From: Yamagishiella unicocca
Lineage: Eukaryota > Chlorophyta > Chlorophyceae > Chlamydomonadales > Volvocaceae
NCBI GenBank assembly: GCA_003116995.1
Contig: BDSL01000001.1
Location: forward strand, 2,542,001 to 2,606,000
Length of the DNA: 64,000 nucleotides
Reading direction: 5' to 3'
A model generated the notes under the pieces. It was not told the DNA's origin. It was given only the letters and a program-made list of their open reading frames with translations, and did no database searches. Position numbers and translations under genes: made by a program. This document shows positions 12,332 through 25,052 of this stretch, one piece after another. The first letter of the stretch is position 1. The number at the start of each line of letters is the position of its first letter.

Positions 12332-15300
12332 ATGGCTAAGAAGAGCAAGTCGTCCCCCACCAAAGCAGCCCCGGTAGCTCCCGCCAATGTGGAGCCCGAG
12401 GTGGGCGGGGACCAGGCCGATGCTTGCGTATCGGAGCCCATCCTGTCACGACTTCGGGTTGTGGGTTGCCGGCGGCCGCTATTAACTCTGATCAACTGTG
12501 CTGCAAATGAATGTGGTGATCTTCACAGGTCGCGAAAAAGATTGTGGAGCTGAAAACGGAGGGCAACAACTCGTTCGCTCGTGGCGACTACCAGAAGGCT
12601 CTGACCGTCTATGACGACGCTATTAAGCTATTGCCTGCCACTGCTCCGGAGCGGGCTGATTTTCACAACAATAAGGCGGCCTGCTTCATTGGCCAGAAGA
12701 GGTGCGCGGAGAACACACGCACGTTGGGCGACGGCCACAAGTTTGGCGACGGGTTCGCGATCACCGACAGGCATCCGTAAAAAGGACTCTATCTGTGTCG
12801 ACCTCACCAGATTGAATTGATGCTGCTGTCGGCCGCAGCATCACCGCCTCGTCGCCTGGTGGTTGGTGGGCCGGGTCATACTACGTGGAGGCTCCCCCGC
12901 CTATCGGCAAACGCATCATGCTTTAATCGACATCATATTAACGTGAAAGGATGGTCGCGTTACGGTCTCGGCTAGGCTTTGGGTCTTCGCTCGTGCACCT
13001 GGCTCGGGCTTCCTACCACCGACCCGTGTGAGCTCTCGCGTGCCCGCAGCCGCATTGCTCCGCCACCGTTCCTTCTAGTACGCCTGCGGTATCATTTTCA
13101 ATGCTGCGGACGCATGTCCCGACACACAAACCACTTCGCCCGCTGAATACGTGTCAAGCATGTCGTACATCGATGCACGGCAAAGCTTGCGTGGCTGGCG
13201 TCCAGCCCTTTGTGCTGCCTCCAACCGCAGCAGTCCAGCCCTTTGTGCTGCCTCCAAACGCAGCTGCTGCTGACGCTCCCCACTCCAATCGGCCTCACCG
13301 CTGCAAGGATGCCTGCCGCGCATGTGGAGGGGCCTCCTTGCGACCTCCGGGGTCCCGCCATCCCCTGCCATCACCACACCTGCCCGCCCCCGACCTCTCC
13401 CCTCCTGCTCACCTGCCCACCTGCCTGTCTCCCGATACCGCCAGATACAAGGACGCCGTGAAGGAGTGCACATCGGCGCTCGAAGTGGCCCCCAGCAGCG
13501 TACGCGCCCTGCAGCGCCGAGCCAAGGCCTACGAGCAGCAGGGCCTATTCAAGCAAGCGCTTGCGGACGTCCTGACGATCAACAAGACCGAAAACTCCTC
13601 CCCGGAGACGCAGGAGCAGGAGCGCAGGCTGCGAGAGGCAGCCGCGCGCCGGCCCGCCAGCGCCAACGGCGGCGCCAGCGCCGCTGCGCCGGGCGCTGCC
13701 GTCGCGCGCGGCGCCGGCGGCGCCGCCGCCAGCGGCGCCAGCAAGCTGTCTTCGCTGCAGCAAGGCCTTTACGTGGCCAAGTGCACTCTGGGTGATGAGA
13801 CGAAGCTGGTGCACCTGTCGTTGACGAACAACTACGCGGATGTGCTGGCGGCGGTGCAGGCCAAGTTTCCGGCCGCTGGTGGGTCGGGGCTTCGGGACCA
13901 GGGGGTCCGGCAGCTGAGATTGTGGGGGCCGGGGCCTAATCCGGAAGCCGAAAAAGGAACCAACAGACGAAGGTTTGGCGTTGGTGCTAGGACGAGGGAT
14001 GCACTTCGTCCGGCTGGCGGAGGACGGTCCCCAAAGGCCAGGACCCACGCGACCCGTTGTTGGCAGCCAGGCGGCGGCCATGGTTCCCTCCGTCTCAGGA
14101 GCGTCCTGGGCCCACGTTGTTGACGAAGTGGCGGCGCTAGCTGGGGCAATAACGAACACAAAGGGTGATGCTGCATGACGGCAGCAGCACCTCCCGCAGC
14201 ACTTCACCCGGAGGGTGCTGGCCGTGCAACAAACGCGCTGTGGTGTTGGGCGGACGTGCATTCGCTCGGCCGCTGTCCTGCTCCAGCCGCGCTGGACAAT
14301 AAAAACCGGGGTGGTGGGGCGGTTTGCCGCGAAGCCCCTCGCGTGTGTGTATGTGGATGCGTCGGAATGGGACGCGTTGTGCACATAAGTCAAGTCTCTC
14401 CGCCCCCGCTACCCTCGCCACCCGGCGCCTCCGCCCCGTGCAGGCCCCTTCGCCCTCAAGTACGTTGACAAGAACGGCGACCTGGTGACGCTCACCTGCA
14501 AGGCCGACGTGCACGTGGCGCTGACCGAGCTGATGCAGCAGTACCAGCGCATGGTGGCGGCGCAGGGAAGCCACGGACCCAAGCTGGCGTCCTTCCCGCC
14601 GCTCAAGCTGCAACTCACGCCGGTGGCCAGTGCGGTGAGAGGGGCTCAGCTCTGCGTAGGGGGCTGGAGGGGAGGGGGGCGTATGCAACGAGGTGACGTC
14701 AGCGGGTGGTGCCGAGCTGATCAGCTTTTAGACCTGGCCCAGTTCGCGAGACGGCAATGCGCACTCCTCGCCAAGCCCCTGCGCAAGGGACCTGACGACC
14801 GCCCTTTGCGCCTTCCGCTCGCAGGCCGAGGTGCCCAAGCCGCCGCTAGAGGAGGAGTTTGAGCGCCAGCAGCTGATGGCCATGCAGAAGGCGCAGCTGG
14901 CGGCCGCGGATCGCAAGGTGCGAGGACGCCGCTGAAGGCAGTTGTGGGGGGTGGGAGGGGTGGGCTGGTGGTCTGGGGCGGAATCGGCCCCCTTCTTCGC
15001 GTCGCCGCTCGCAACCCCGGCATTGGCCGCCCTGCCCACCGTTGAAGCACCTGACAGCACCTAACAGCACCTGACAGCACCTGACTGCGACTAGAGTGTA
15101 ATGCGGTGCGCTCGCTTCCGGTGCGAACTTGGGCCGTACTCCTGCACACATGCCCCGTTCCCTGAACGGACGGATTCCGAGTCCTCCCACTGCGCAACGC
15201 TGCCAACACGGAAAGCCGGTGCCGAAAGCATGATCAAAAACGGCAATTGAAACCACAATGGAAAGGGCGATGGAAAGCACAATTAAAATGACAATTGAAA

Positions 15301-18300
15301 AGACAATTGAATGGACAATATTCCGCCCATACCATCATTGTCTTGTCGTACTGCGCTGCAGGCCGGCGACTCCTCCGCTGCCGCCCCGCAGCCCTCCCCC
15401 GCGGACGAGCTGCACTTGGACAGCTGGCTGGTGGACTTTGCGCAGCTGTTCATCCAGCAGACCGGACTGGAGCCAGACAAGTGAGCGGGGTGGGCGGGGT
15501 TCGGTCAAAGGAGCCCAGCGGGGAGGAAGAGCCACGGGGCGAGGGAGCCCAGCGGGAGGGGGAGAGAGGGGTTATGGGCGTGCCCTGTAGGAAGAGGGTC
15601 ATCGGAGGGTTGGTGCGATGGGGTTGCGTCATAGGTCGCCCTATCGAGGGGCCGGTGGGGGCCCTATCTAGGGGCCGGTGGCGACCTGGCAAGGGATTAG
15701 GAGGGGCCGACGGGAGCTGAGAGATGAATAAATGGGCTGCACTGGAATCAATGGGGGCACCTGTGGGCTGTTCAGGGACATGTGTGATGGGGATACAGGC
15801 GGGAGGACAAGGTTCATGGTTGGCGGCAGTGGGATATCTGGAGGGGTGAGAGTGACCTGATGGAGGTCTGGGACCTAGGGATGCGGAAGGTGGCGGCAAC
15901 CTGATCTCTTGTTAATGGATCTGAGGCGGGTAGCAGGGGGCCTAGTGCGCTGGTGAGATGGTGGCGGCGATGTTACGGATAGGCCGAGGCCGCGAGGTGG
16001 TGTGTCTTATGTAAGAGATGCCCGGAGGAGGAGGAGGAGGGGGAGGAGGAGGAGGAGGAGGGGGAGGAGGAGGAGGCAATTGTCTGTCCGGAGTGCCCCC
16101 TCTACTCGCCCACTCGTGCCTCCTGCCCGCCCATGCACCCTCTTACCCAGGCACGTGGACCTGCACAACATGGGTTGGGACTCGGTGACCAGGGGGCTGG
16201 AGGCAACCATCCAGGCCGAGGCGGCGGCGCCGCTGTTCGATAAGGCCAAGGACAGCTTCCGGGACGTTGCCTGCACCGGCCTCTCGAGCTGGGGGCAGGT
16301 GGGCGGCCTCCAGGGAGGGAGGGAGGGAAGGAGCGGTGCCTCCAGGGAGGAAGGAAGGACGGGTGCGTCCAGAAAGGGGACGAGGTGGAGAAGAGGCGGA
16401 TGGTGCAGCCGGGGGAACACGTTTGAAGGAGCCTAGGTACAGAGCCATATGAGCTCATGGCGGCGGACATGTTCCGGTGGCGGGGGTGTCCTCGTCTTTC
16501 ATCGATCATCACACCCGATATACTCGGATAATTTCCGGCTTGCTCGCTCGCCCTCGGCTCGCAGGTGCACCAGCTGCTGGGTCAGCGCGCCCTGGAGGCC
16601 GGTGCCAAGGCCGGCAAGTCGCTGGACGAGGTGCGCGGCACCGTGCTGGCGGAGTTCGGAGAGGCAGAGAAGAGGTTCCGCGAGGCTCTCGGCTACAACC
16701 CGGACTTCTTCGACGCGGTGTGCAACATGAGCCAGCTGGAGTTTGAGCGCTGCAAGCTGGCCGCGGGCCTTATGGCGCACGACTCCAAGTGGGTGCGGGC
16801 GGGCGGAGGGGATGGACACGTGGGCGAGGGGGGCGGCGGGTATGCGGAGGGAGGGGAGGTGAGTGGGAACCCCCTCCGTAGGCGGAGTGGCCTCGCCTGT
16901 ATGTGTGCGGGGGGCAGGCAGGTACACGGGGGTGAAGGGAGGCCATTCACTGAGGGCGCAGTGGTCTGATGCTGTGCAACTTAAAGAGTCGCAGCACCTG
17001 GGCGCGAGTCCTCCTGGGCGAGGGTCCTGGTGAATGGGGTAACACCAGCACGAGGCCTGGCCAGGGTCCAAGTTGGCTGGCGGGTCAAGCTAGCCACGGC
17101 CGTAGCCGCTTAGCCTTGGCGCGAGCCGCCTGGGGTTGGAGCAGGGGCGCCGAGCCGCCCGATTCGGCGTTGCTGGAGCCGTCAGCGCAGCACCAGGCGG
17201 GCGGGGCGTGGCCGGACCAAGAGCAGCAGCACCACGGGCGGCGGCCGGAGCGGCAGCAGGCGGGACCAGGCAGCAGGCGGGACCAGGCAGCAGGCGGGAC
17301 CAGGCAGCAGGCGGGACCAGGCAGCAGGCGGGACCAGGCAGCGCACGGGGGGGGGTTCGAGGGAAACCCAGCGGGGGGGGGGTGTAGCGCCGGCGCCCTG
17401 GTCGCCACCTGGCAGGTCCGGCGGCTGGTGCTGCGCTCCGAGGCAGGCGCCCGCGAGCAGTCCGCAAGAGAGCTGAACCGCTGGCGGGTCGTACAAAGAT
17501 GGATCCGGCGGTCTATCCAGCTGATGCATGCGGGGTGGGAGACGATGTGGGTCGGCTTGGGGCCCCCGCGGCCTCCTGGGCCCTTCAGCGCCCACACCCC
17601 TCCGAATTCACGCCGCCAGTCAGACTGCCGCGGACGCTGTCAGGGCTTTCCTTGAGGAGAGGCGAACCCTCCGGGCTGACTTCCTTGAGGAGAGGGGGCT
17701 CCTCCGGGCCGTCAGCCCCTCCAGGCTCTGAGCGCCGAGCCTGGGCACCAGATCCGCACATTGCAGCCCCCCACCATTTCTCCTGCACCCTCGGTCCTCC
17801 TCCCCTCTTTAACGGCCCCCCTCGCCGCCCTCCACCGCTCCCGCCCTCCTCCTGCCCCGTCCGCCCCACCCCACAGGCCTGTCGAGAGCACGGAGGAGGC
17901 TGCTGCCCCAGCCAAGACGCAGGAGCAGGTGGCCGCGGAGACCCAGGAGGCAGCGAACGCCGCCACCCGCGCCGCGCTGGGCACCCTGAAGGCCGAGAAC
18001 GTAACCAGCGCCAAGTCCGGGTTCGAGTCGGCGCTGGAGTGGGCGGAGAAGGCCGTGGCGCTGGCGCCAGCCATGGACGCAAAGCAGAAGGAGGCGCAGG
18101 CCAAGGTGCGTGCGCGAGGGGGCTGGGGGCCGGGTAACGAGGTGGCGGGTGGGCCAGGGTGGTGGTGGCGGGGGTTGGGAGGTGGGATGTTGATGATAGC
18201 GGCGCGGGGACATCGGGGGTGAAGCGAGTGGTGTCATGGGGAGAGAGGGCAGGCAGCAAGGCTGGGGAGGCGGGTGGGGAGGTGTAGCGAGGTGTCTCTG

Positions 18301-19650
18301 GTGGAAGGTGGGGCACTGGGGGGTTGAGAGGAGACCCCCGGACGAACACGGGTGGAAAGAAGGGTACTCACTGGCGGGTAACTGGCGGGTAATTGCTTTA
18401 CTGGCAAGATAATAACTTTACTGGCGGGGTAATCACTGGATCAAGCCTCCGCCTCTCTTTCAGAGGCGCAACCGATGGCAGCAGGGTGCCGAGCACTCCG
18501 CAAGCGGCAGGTGCGACCCCCTAGCCCACCTCCCGCCCCCCCTCGTGCCCGCCCGCCCCTCCAGGCCGCGGAGCCGGGGCAACCCCAGCCCGGGGCGCCG
18601 AGCGGCGAGTACGACTTCAAGGCGCAGGCGCTGGTGCTCAAGGGCAACTTCATTTACGAGTGGAGCCAGATGCTGGCGGCGGTGGCTCACGACTGGCGGC
18701 CGCTGCTGGACAGCGCCGTGGCCTTGTTCCGGGAGGCGGGCTGCCCCGAGAAGGACATCCGAGTGGCGCTCCGGAACCACTTCAAGGTGGGGGGCGGCCA
18801 GGGGGGGAGAGGGGGCGCGCGGACCCACAGTGCGAGGAGGAGGAGTTGGTGCGTGCTGTACTGACTGCAGAAGGGCTCGGACACCCGTCCGTCTAGCGAC
18901 CGAACACTTCCCGCCCGAGCCTGTCTCGCCCGGAAGAGCGGGGTTTAGCGAGAAGAGCGGCGGGCAGGGGGGCGGGGGCTGACGGGGCGGGGAGCGAGAG
19001 CGGGGTGGTGGTGTGGCTACATCGTGAGCTTGGAAACGGGGCCAGGGTGAGCGCTGCGGCTCCAGCCCCTGCTGCTTGCGTTGTCACGCCGCCCTTGCTG
19101 TGTGTGCCTGCCCCCTCCCCGTCCCGGCCTCTGCACCTGCACCTGCCTGTCAGCCTCCGTCTCGTGCCCCTCGCTCAGCACCGTACTTCCCGGTGTGCGC
19201 CCCCTCCTGGCCCCCCTGCCCTCCCGTTGCCCCTTCCCCCGCAGGCTGAGGAGCTGGACATCCCCGCCGAGGAGCCGGCCAAGGAGGAGACGCCGGCGAA
19301 GGAGGAGGCCAAGCCTGAGGCGCCTGTGGGTGCAGTGCCGGCTGCTGGGGCATGGGGCGTGCAAGCCAGCTCAGGGCGCAGCAGCAGGGGCGGGCATCGT
19401 GACCTGAAGGACGAACATAATGGGGTAGCTCCGGAACCAGAGGCAGCGCCGGAACCAGGCATATACTTCCTCAATAGCACGCCTGCCGTTGTGCTGGCCG
19501 TTGCGGTGGACACGTCACGCGCCCCTTTCGCTGCTGCCGCTCTGCCGCTGAGCACCGTCGTGCCTTCGTTCTGACGCCGCCGCGCAGGTCGAGGAGAAGC
19601 CCAAGGCTAAGGGCCTGCCCTCCCTGGAGGTGAAGAAGGCCAAGAAGTAG
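12332..19650 (+). CDS. CLMP1: CLMP1/PHOX-like TPR-PB1 protein
   Basis: Twelve exons join without a phase error: 12332-12400, 12529-12701, 13445-13878, 14444-14634, 14825-14917, 15362-15480, 16151-16298, 16565-16788, 17877-18105, 18565-18786, 19245-19325 and 19588-19650, giving 681 residues. After a Lys-rich start (MAKKSKSS) come three TPRs (about residues 27-135), an Ala/Gly linker, a PB1 domain (about 186-288, with the acidic OPCA-like YVDKNGDLVTLT), and a conserved helical C-terminal half containing LDSWLVDFAQLF and PLFDKAKDSF. The tail is Glu/Lys/Pro-rich. This order matches the plant PHOX/CLUMPED CHLOROPLASTS1 family, which is about the same size. Arabidopsis CLMP1 is needed for separation of dividing chloroplasts; the cytosolic TPR domain may bind an Hsp70/Hsp90 tail. 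A chloroplast-positioning role here is inferred from the family. Confidence 0.93.
16019..16078 (+). repeat. (GGA)n-type purine tract in a CLMP1 intron
   Basis: An almost pure GGA/GGG tract of about 55 bp lies inside the intron 15481-16150. It is a simple repeat; nothing else is visible. Confidence 0.85.
17258..17345 (+). repeat. 17-bp minisatellite in a CLMP1 intron
   Basis: Five copies of GGCGGGACCAGGCAGCA lie in the 1.09-kb intron 16789-17876, the longest intron of the gene. Confidence 0.9.
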
Positions 19651-22158
19651 GGCGGCGGAGGTGGAGGCACGCGCCCGCAACCGCTGGCGCAGACTGGCGC
19701 GGCGAGCGGCTGCTTGGAGGGACCGTCGCACTCCAGGGAGCCCCACCTCGGGGGCCCACCTCGGGGGCCGCGCACCACAGCCCGTTCGAACGCCGGAACT
19801 TCAGGAGCAGGAAAAGCAGGAAACGGGGAGTCGACAGGGGTTGTAGTTCGCTGCCGTGTGGGCGGCAGCGCTAACGCAACGCACTGAAGCCCACCCTCGG
19901 AGGTTTGTTGATCGGTCCCGAGGGCCGTTCCTACGCGGGGGACGTGGCTCCCCGAAAAAGCTGAGGCGCTGTTGGCTTCGGCTCCGAGACCAATCCCCAG
20001 GAACCCCTCTCGGCCTTTGCGGAGGGTGTAGGAGGAGTGATTTCGGAGCCTACAGCGGGAGGGGCACGGAAGTCCCCCTGCCCCCCCCATTGTACCTCCG
20101 CCTTGCAGCTCTCCCGAGGTTGCGGCGGGGAGGGGGTATGGCCGTGTTGTCGTCAATGGAGGGGAAGGGGCCAAAGAGGGAGCTGCTGAGGGGACGGTTC
20201 GTGAGGGGACGGGGGCTGCCCGAGCTCCCCGGTGGCGGTCCTGTGGGCTGGTCTCGGAGTCGGGGGGTGCAGGGTCTGGGTCGGGGGTTGGGACCCCGGC
20301 CAGGATCCCGGCGGCCGGTAAGTGGAGCACCGCCGCCACCCGCTGCATGGTGTCGCGCCGTGGGAGCAGTCGCAGCGTTGGAGGACCCCTGTGTGGAGCC
20401 GCTGCAGCAGGCGGAAGGGCAGCGACTCGCTAATTTTGCAGTACCGCGCCGAACAGTGCGCGAAGTGTTGTTAGGAATGGAAGGTGTGGTGTGGTGTGGT
20501 GTGGCATTAGCGGGGCTTTGAGGGCTGGGGGTTAAGTGGGCAGCCCGGCTGGTGGGGTGTGTGAGCCCTGCCGGGGCGCAGCACTCGTGAACAGCGTTGG
20601 CTGGGAGGCCGCGTTGAGGGGTGGCTGCGAGGTGGGCTGGCGTAGCTTCTGGTTGACAGGCAGCAGCCGTGCGTTGGCGCGGGTAGGGCTCAGGCAGATG
20701 CAGCGTGCACAGGCAGTTGTAGTTTGTCTCCTCAGGCACTCCTCGGCGGCAGCAGCAGCAGCAGAGCAAGAGCAGCAGCAGCAGCACTCCGCGCCTCACG
20801 CGGCTTGAAACAGGGCGGACCTCGTGCCGTTACCGCACTTGCGTATTTCGTGTTGCTTTGACGTGTGATTGTTGACCCGGCAGTTTCGGTGATGATGGAC
20901 GGCGATGTAGGCGCTGAGGGGTGGAGCCTCGGTAAGGCGGAGGCGGCTGCCGGCGCCGGTTGAGGGGCTGCTGCAAGACGCAACGACGAGGATTCACTTC
21001 CGGGACGTCCCGCTCGAGTGACCCACCGCGTCTGGTCTTGGTCGCTCAGCGGTGCAGCAACTTGTCGCGTCGGGAAGGCCGTCGGCCCCTTCCTGGAGCG
21101 GCCGCAGCGAGCGCATTGCAAGAAAGAAAGAAAAAATATTCCTCTCGGGGTGCGTGTCGGGATGTCGGCTCTTTTTTTATGCTCTCACGCCCTGCAAGCG
21201 CCTTGGAGCCGTTTGTGAGGCAGTTTAGTGACAACCGTCGACAAGTAACTGCCGCGCCCAGATGCAGTTATGTAATGCTCAGCGTCCGCCCATCCGTCCG
21301 GAGGAACATTGGTCCTAGGAGCAGCCAGCTCCGAGCTGCTCCGAGCACGTGTTGTTTGAGGGTCGCGGCACTGCCTGATGTCCGTAGAGGGGCTCAGCAC
21401 GGCTCTGTCAAGCAGTTTGGCGCCACCTGTGCGGCACCCTGCTGCTGGGGAGGCAAAGTGGCCAAGCACCAAAGGATTCCGTTCCAAATTGAGCAGGACG
21501 GTTCAAGCACTCCATCACCCGGTATTAGCAATACTGTTTTCCCACAAGTTGTGATTGGTAGCATGAAGGACCGAGGGAGCGAAACGAGCATAGTGAACAA
21601 CGGAAGCGTAGCGCAGCGGAGTTGAGCGCAGTGAACGGCAGCGAGCGGAGCGGAACCCAGCAGCAAAACCCATACCACACGCCGTGCCGTGAATGAGAAG
21701 CCGAGCGCTGGAGTCGGCATGTAGGGATAGCTTCAGGCAACGGTCTTCGGGGTTTAAGTCGGCGTTTCGCGTGCGACATAGCGACCCTCCCGTAGCTTTC
21801 TTCCGGCGTTTGGTCAAGCCGACCCAACGGGTCAGCAAGGAGGGCTTGTCTCGCGATGGCCGTTCTCACAGTTTCTCACCGTAGTTCACCCTAGTGACAG
21901 CGACAATTGCACACAAATTTGTGGTAAGCCTTTTTGTGTGTAAATGGTATCCCTGTCCTGTGTTTTGGACGGAATGGGCCACATGGGATATCGTCCTGCG
22001 GGTCGCCGAAACGATGCCACAGCTGACACCTTAATACTCGGTATAATTTTGATGCGGCGATACATAAAGTGCCTTTTACCTTTAGTTTGCCGAACAATTG
22101 CCTTACTGAACACCGAGTCTCGTCGTCTACACTAAATACGCCCAATTTATTGCCAAAT
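19651..22158. other. 2.5-kb region without a supported gene
   Basis: Contains the CLMP1 3' flank, a (GCA)n stretch near 20748-20790, and an A/G-rich tract near 21119-21142. Open frames on both strands lack coding character and splice-consistent partners. The last 300 bp are AT-richer and probably contain the purU promoter and 5' UTR. Confidence 0.5.
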
Positions 22159-24693
22159 ATGCTGCAATCAAAGAGTACGCAAAGTTTTACACGGCGTCAT
22201 GCGTCGTGTGACGCAGGCGTCGTGTCGGTATCGAGTCGTTGCGGCCCGGTTCGTCCGTCCAGCGCCGGACGAACCGCACATGTCCTTCCGATGCACGCTG
22301 CTCGAGTAAATTTACCAACCGTAGTCCACAGCAACGGCAACGGTAAATCGACTGCTCCTCTCAGCGCTGGCGGCGCGTCGGAAACATCCTCGTCATCGTT
22401 TACTTATACGGCAAACCTGCTTCTCCAGTGTCCCGACCAAAAAGGAGTAATTGCTGCTGTTAGCCAGGTAGGGGGTCTTTGGTACGGATCTGGTTAACGT
22501 AAGCCACTTTGGAACCATGGTACCGGATGGGTCGAAATGTACTGGCACTCGTATGTTGCCAGACAATGCGTGCCTTTGAAACGCCAGAATTATGTTGGGG
22601 TCATTCGCCAGCGAACCTGTTCTGCTCTTTGTCGCTGACGCCGTGCAAGTGCTCCTGCCCCTGTAGCTGCTGTACGGCTTCGGCTGCAACATCATAGCCA
22701 GCGATCAGGTAAGCCAGCGACATGAACGGAGGAGGGAGGGGGCTTCTGGGGAAATGCTAGGGGGTTTAGGTATTTAGGCTTCGCGTTAAGCAACACGCGC
22801 GCCGTACGTGTGCCTGTCTGAGGTTTTGAGCCTACCTGACACAAACTTGGCCCGTAGTTTGTCCCTTTCCAGTGTCTGGCCATATGCCCTATGGTTCTGC
22901 CTTCTGGCCTGGAACCCACTGTCACAACCTGCCTGCCCTGGCCCCGCCTGCCCCAACCAGTTCTCGGACCAGGCGTCCTCCATGTTCTTTCAGCGCATTA
23001 CTTTTGACTTCTCCGACATCGTCATTGGCCCGGGCAACACTCCCGTGCTGGAGCGCGCTATTGCGGAGCTGGCGTCTCGCTTCGGCATGAAGTGGCAGGT
23101 GGCTGGGGTTGGCGGGGTGGTGGCGGGGGGGGTGGCGGGGGATGGCTGGGGGTGGCGGGGTAGGCGGTTGGCGTGGGATTGTGCGCGCTGGGGGGCAGCT
23201 GAAACACCCGTGGGGGCTGGGCGCTCCAGGGGGGTGGGCGCCTAGGGAGGGTATGGAATGGGAGCGCCCCCTGCGCCCTTGCGATGGCAGGATAGACCTG
23301 CGGGGCGTCAGCTAGGGCAGCGAGTCTGCTGCTTCGAAATTGTTGTGATCAGCATTGAAGAACAAGGCCGGTATCGGATTGGGCTGCTGCTTAGGAAAAC
23401 CCTAAGGCTGCCCAATGTTGCCCTCTCGTCTTCCATCGTGCTGCAGTTGGCGTACAAGAACAAGGTCAAGCGGCTGGCCGTACTCGTGTCGAAGCAGGCA
23501 CGCCGGGAGGCGGCATACGGTTTTGTCATGACGTGGCGGCCGCACAGCGGGGAGTATGAACTCGCTGGTTGTTTCTGGTTGAGTGCTGTTGCTCTGCGGC
23601 CGTCACCTTGTTTGGGAGTTTGTGGAAAGTTTGAATGCCCCCGGCCTTGACCCCGCAGGATCACTGCCTGTACGACCTGCTGATCCGCCACCGGTCCGGC
23701 GAGCTGCGCTGCGAGATCCCGCTCATCATCTCCAACCACCCCGACCTCAGACATGTGAGTCATCCGGATCTCGAGACCCGACTGCCGTCCATCTCACCCA
23801 ACCAGCCCGCTGTCTGGATTGGTGCCGCAGCCTCGATAGTAACAAGTGTTTTACCAACCTTGTCTACTTCTTTTGCAAGGACGCCATGTCCCAACACCTG
23901 CCCGAGCTTACGCCCAAACCCTAAACCCTAAAGCCCTAACGCGCCGGTGCGCACCGTTTGGCAATCGGCTTCTGCTGTCTGCCAGATCGCGGACACGTTC
24001 GGAGTGCCCTTCGAGCACCTGCCCCTCAGCAAGGTCGACGGCAGCAAGGAGGCGCAGGAGGCGGCGCTGGAGGCTCTCCTGGAGCGGGAGCAGGTGGACG
24101 TCATGATCCTTGCGCGCTACATGCAGATCTTCTCGCAAGCCTTCTGCGAGCGGCACTGGCAGCACACCATCAACATCCATCACTCCTTCCTGCCCGCCTT
24201 CGAGGGCGCGCGGCCGTACCATCGGGCCCACGAGCGCGGCGTCAAGATCATCGGAGCCACCGCGCACTTCGCCACTGCGGAGCTAGACGCGGGACCCATC
24301 ATCGACCAGGGCGTCACTCGCATCACGCACAGGGACAGGTGCGGGGGGCGTTTTGAGAGGAGACCCGTGGGTCGACCGTTGGGGGGGGGCATCCTCGTAG
24401 TGGGTGTACTGCCGCGCGGGCTGCGTATTCAGTTTCGTCACCCGAGCTCCGCGGCAACGTTCGTTTGGGCCGTCTGTACGGATTGGGACTGGAGCTTGCG
24501 GCCAAGCTTCCTCCCAAACCTTCCCTTTCTGTTTGCCCGCGCTGCCGTTGCCTTGTGCGTACATTGCAGCGTTGACGACATGATCCGCAAGGGCAGGGAC
24601 CTGGAGCGCCTGGTGCTGGCGCGGGCCGTGCGATGGCACCTGGATGACCGCGTCATGGTCTTCAACAACAAGACGGTGGTGTTCGAGGATTAA
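22159..24693 (+). CDS. purU: Formyltetrahydrofolate deformylase (10-formyl-THF hydrolase)
   Basis: Seven exons join cleanly: 22159-22467, 22667-22708, 22961-23098, 23447-23497, 23659-23754, 23986-24338 and 24570-24693, giving 370 residues. The enzyme hydrolyses 10-formyl-tetrahydrofolate to formate and tetrahydrofolate. About 75 Ser/Arg-rich N-terminal residues look like an organelle transit peptide; the plant enzymes are mitochondrial and support photorespiratory one-carbon balance. An ACT domain (about 80-165, starting [17 protein letters not shown]) precedes the formyltransferase-fold domain (about 170-365). The catalytic Asn-His-Asp set appears as N275 and H277 in [12 protein letters not shown] and D313 in [10 protein letters not shown]. 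The exon 4 to exon 5 junction, needed for the conserved [12 protein letters not shown], uses a GC donor at 23498. An upstream in-frame ATG at 22069 exists, but 22159 gives the more usual leader. Intron 2 holds a LINE-tail copy, and intron 5 a telomere-like motif. Confidence 0.95.
22891..22929 (+). mobile_element. Degenerate LINE 3'-tail copy in purU intron 2
   Basis: ATGGTTCTGCCTTCTGGCC continues into GGAACCCACTGTCACAAC, a diverged match to the LINE 3' end seen complete at 62121-62171. It lies in the sense orientation within the intron 22709-22960. Confidence 0.6.
23912..23941. repeat. Telomere-like CCCTAAA motifs in purU intron 5
   Basis: The run holds CCCAAACCCTAAACCCTAAA and then GCCCTAAC, matching plant-type TTTAGGG repeats on the other strand. 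It is far too short to be a telomere. Confidence 0.7.
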
Positions 24694-24897
24694 GTACCCC
24701 TAGAACTGATTAAAGGAATGGCAATGGAAGCAACGAAGAGTGGGGTTGGGGAAGCGTAAGCGGAATATAAATTGGAGCTACACGCCCCCTCGTGGTGACG
24801 GTCGCGGTACACGCTGAGGTTGCTTTCTGGACGCCTCGCAGTTTGCGCATGGTAGTCGTGACGGCCCCAGCGAGGAGGGTGATAGGGCAGGAGGAGG

Positions 24898-25052
24898 AGA
24901 ATGGGGAGGAGGAGGAGGGGGGAGTGCTGTGGCGTGTCAAAGGAGGAGGAGGAGGGGGGAGTGCTGTGGCGTGTCAAAGGAGGAGGAGGAGGGGGGAGTG
25001 CTGTGGCGTGTCAAAGGAGGAGGAGGAGGGGGGAGTGCTGTGGCGTGTCAAA
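24898..25052 (+). repeat. 37-bp minisatellite, 4 copies
   Basis: The unit contains GTGCTGTGGCGTGTCAAAGG followed by AGGAGGAGGAGGGGGGA. Copies start at 24924, 24961, 24998 and 25035, exactly 37 bp apart. It lies 0.2 kb downstream of purU. Confidence 0.95.

Noticed and set aside
13545..14393. 282-residue minus-strand ORF opposite CLMP1
   Set aside because: Shadow of CLMP1 exon 3 and its intron; no domain, while the plus strand has clear TPR and PB1 sequence.
20050..20799. 249-residue minus-strand ORF starting with a Leu/Cys run
   Set aside because: The Leu/Cys run is the translation of a (GCA)n stretch; the rest has no recognisable domain or conserved-looking segment.
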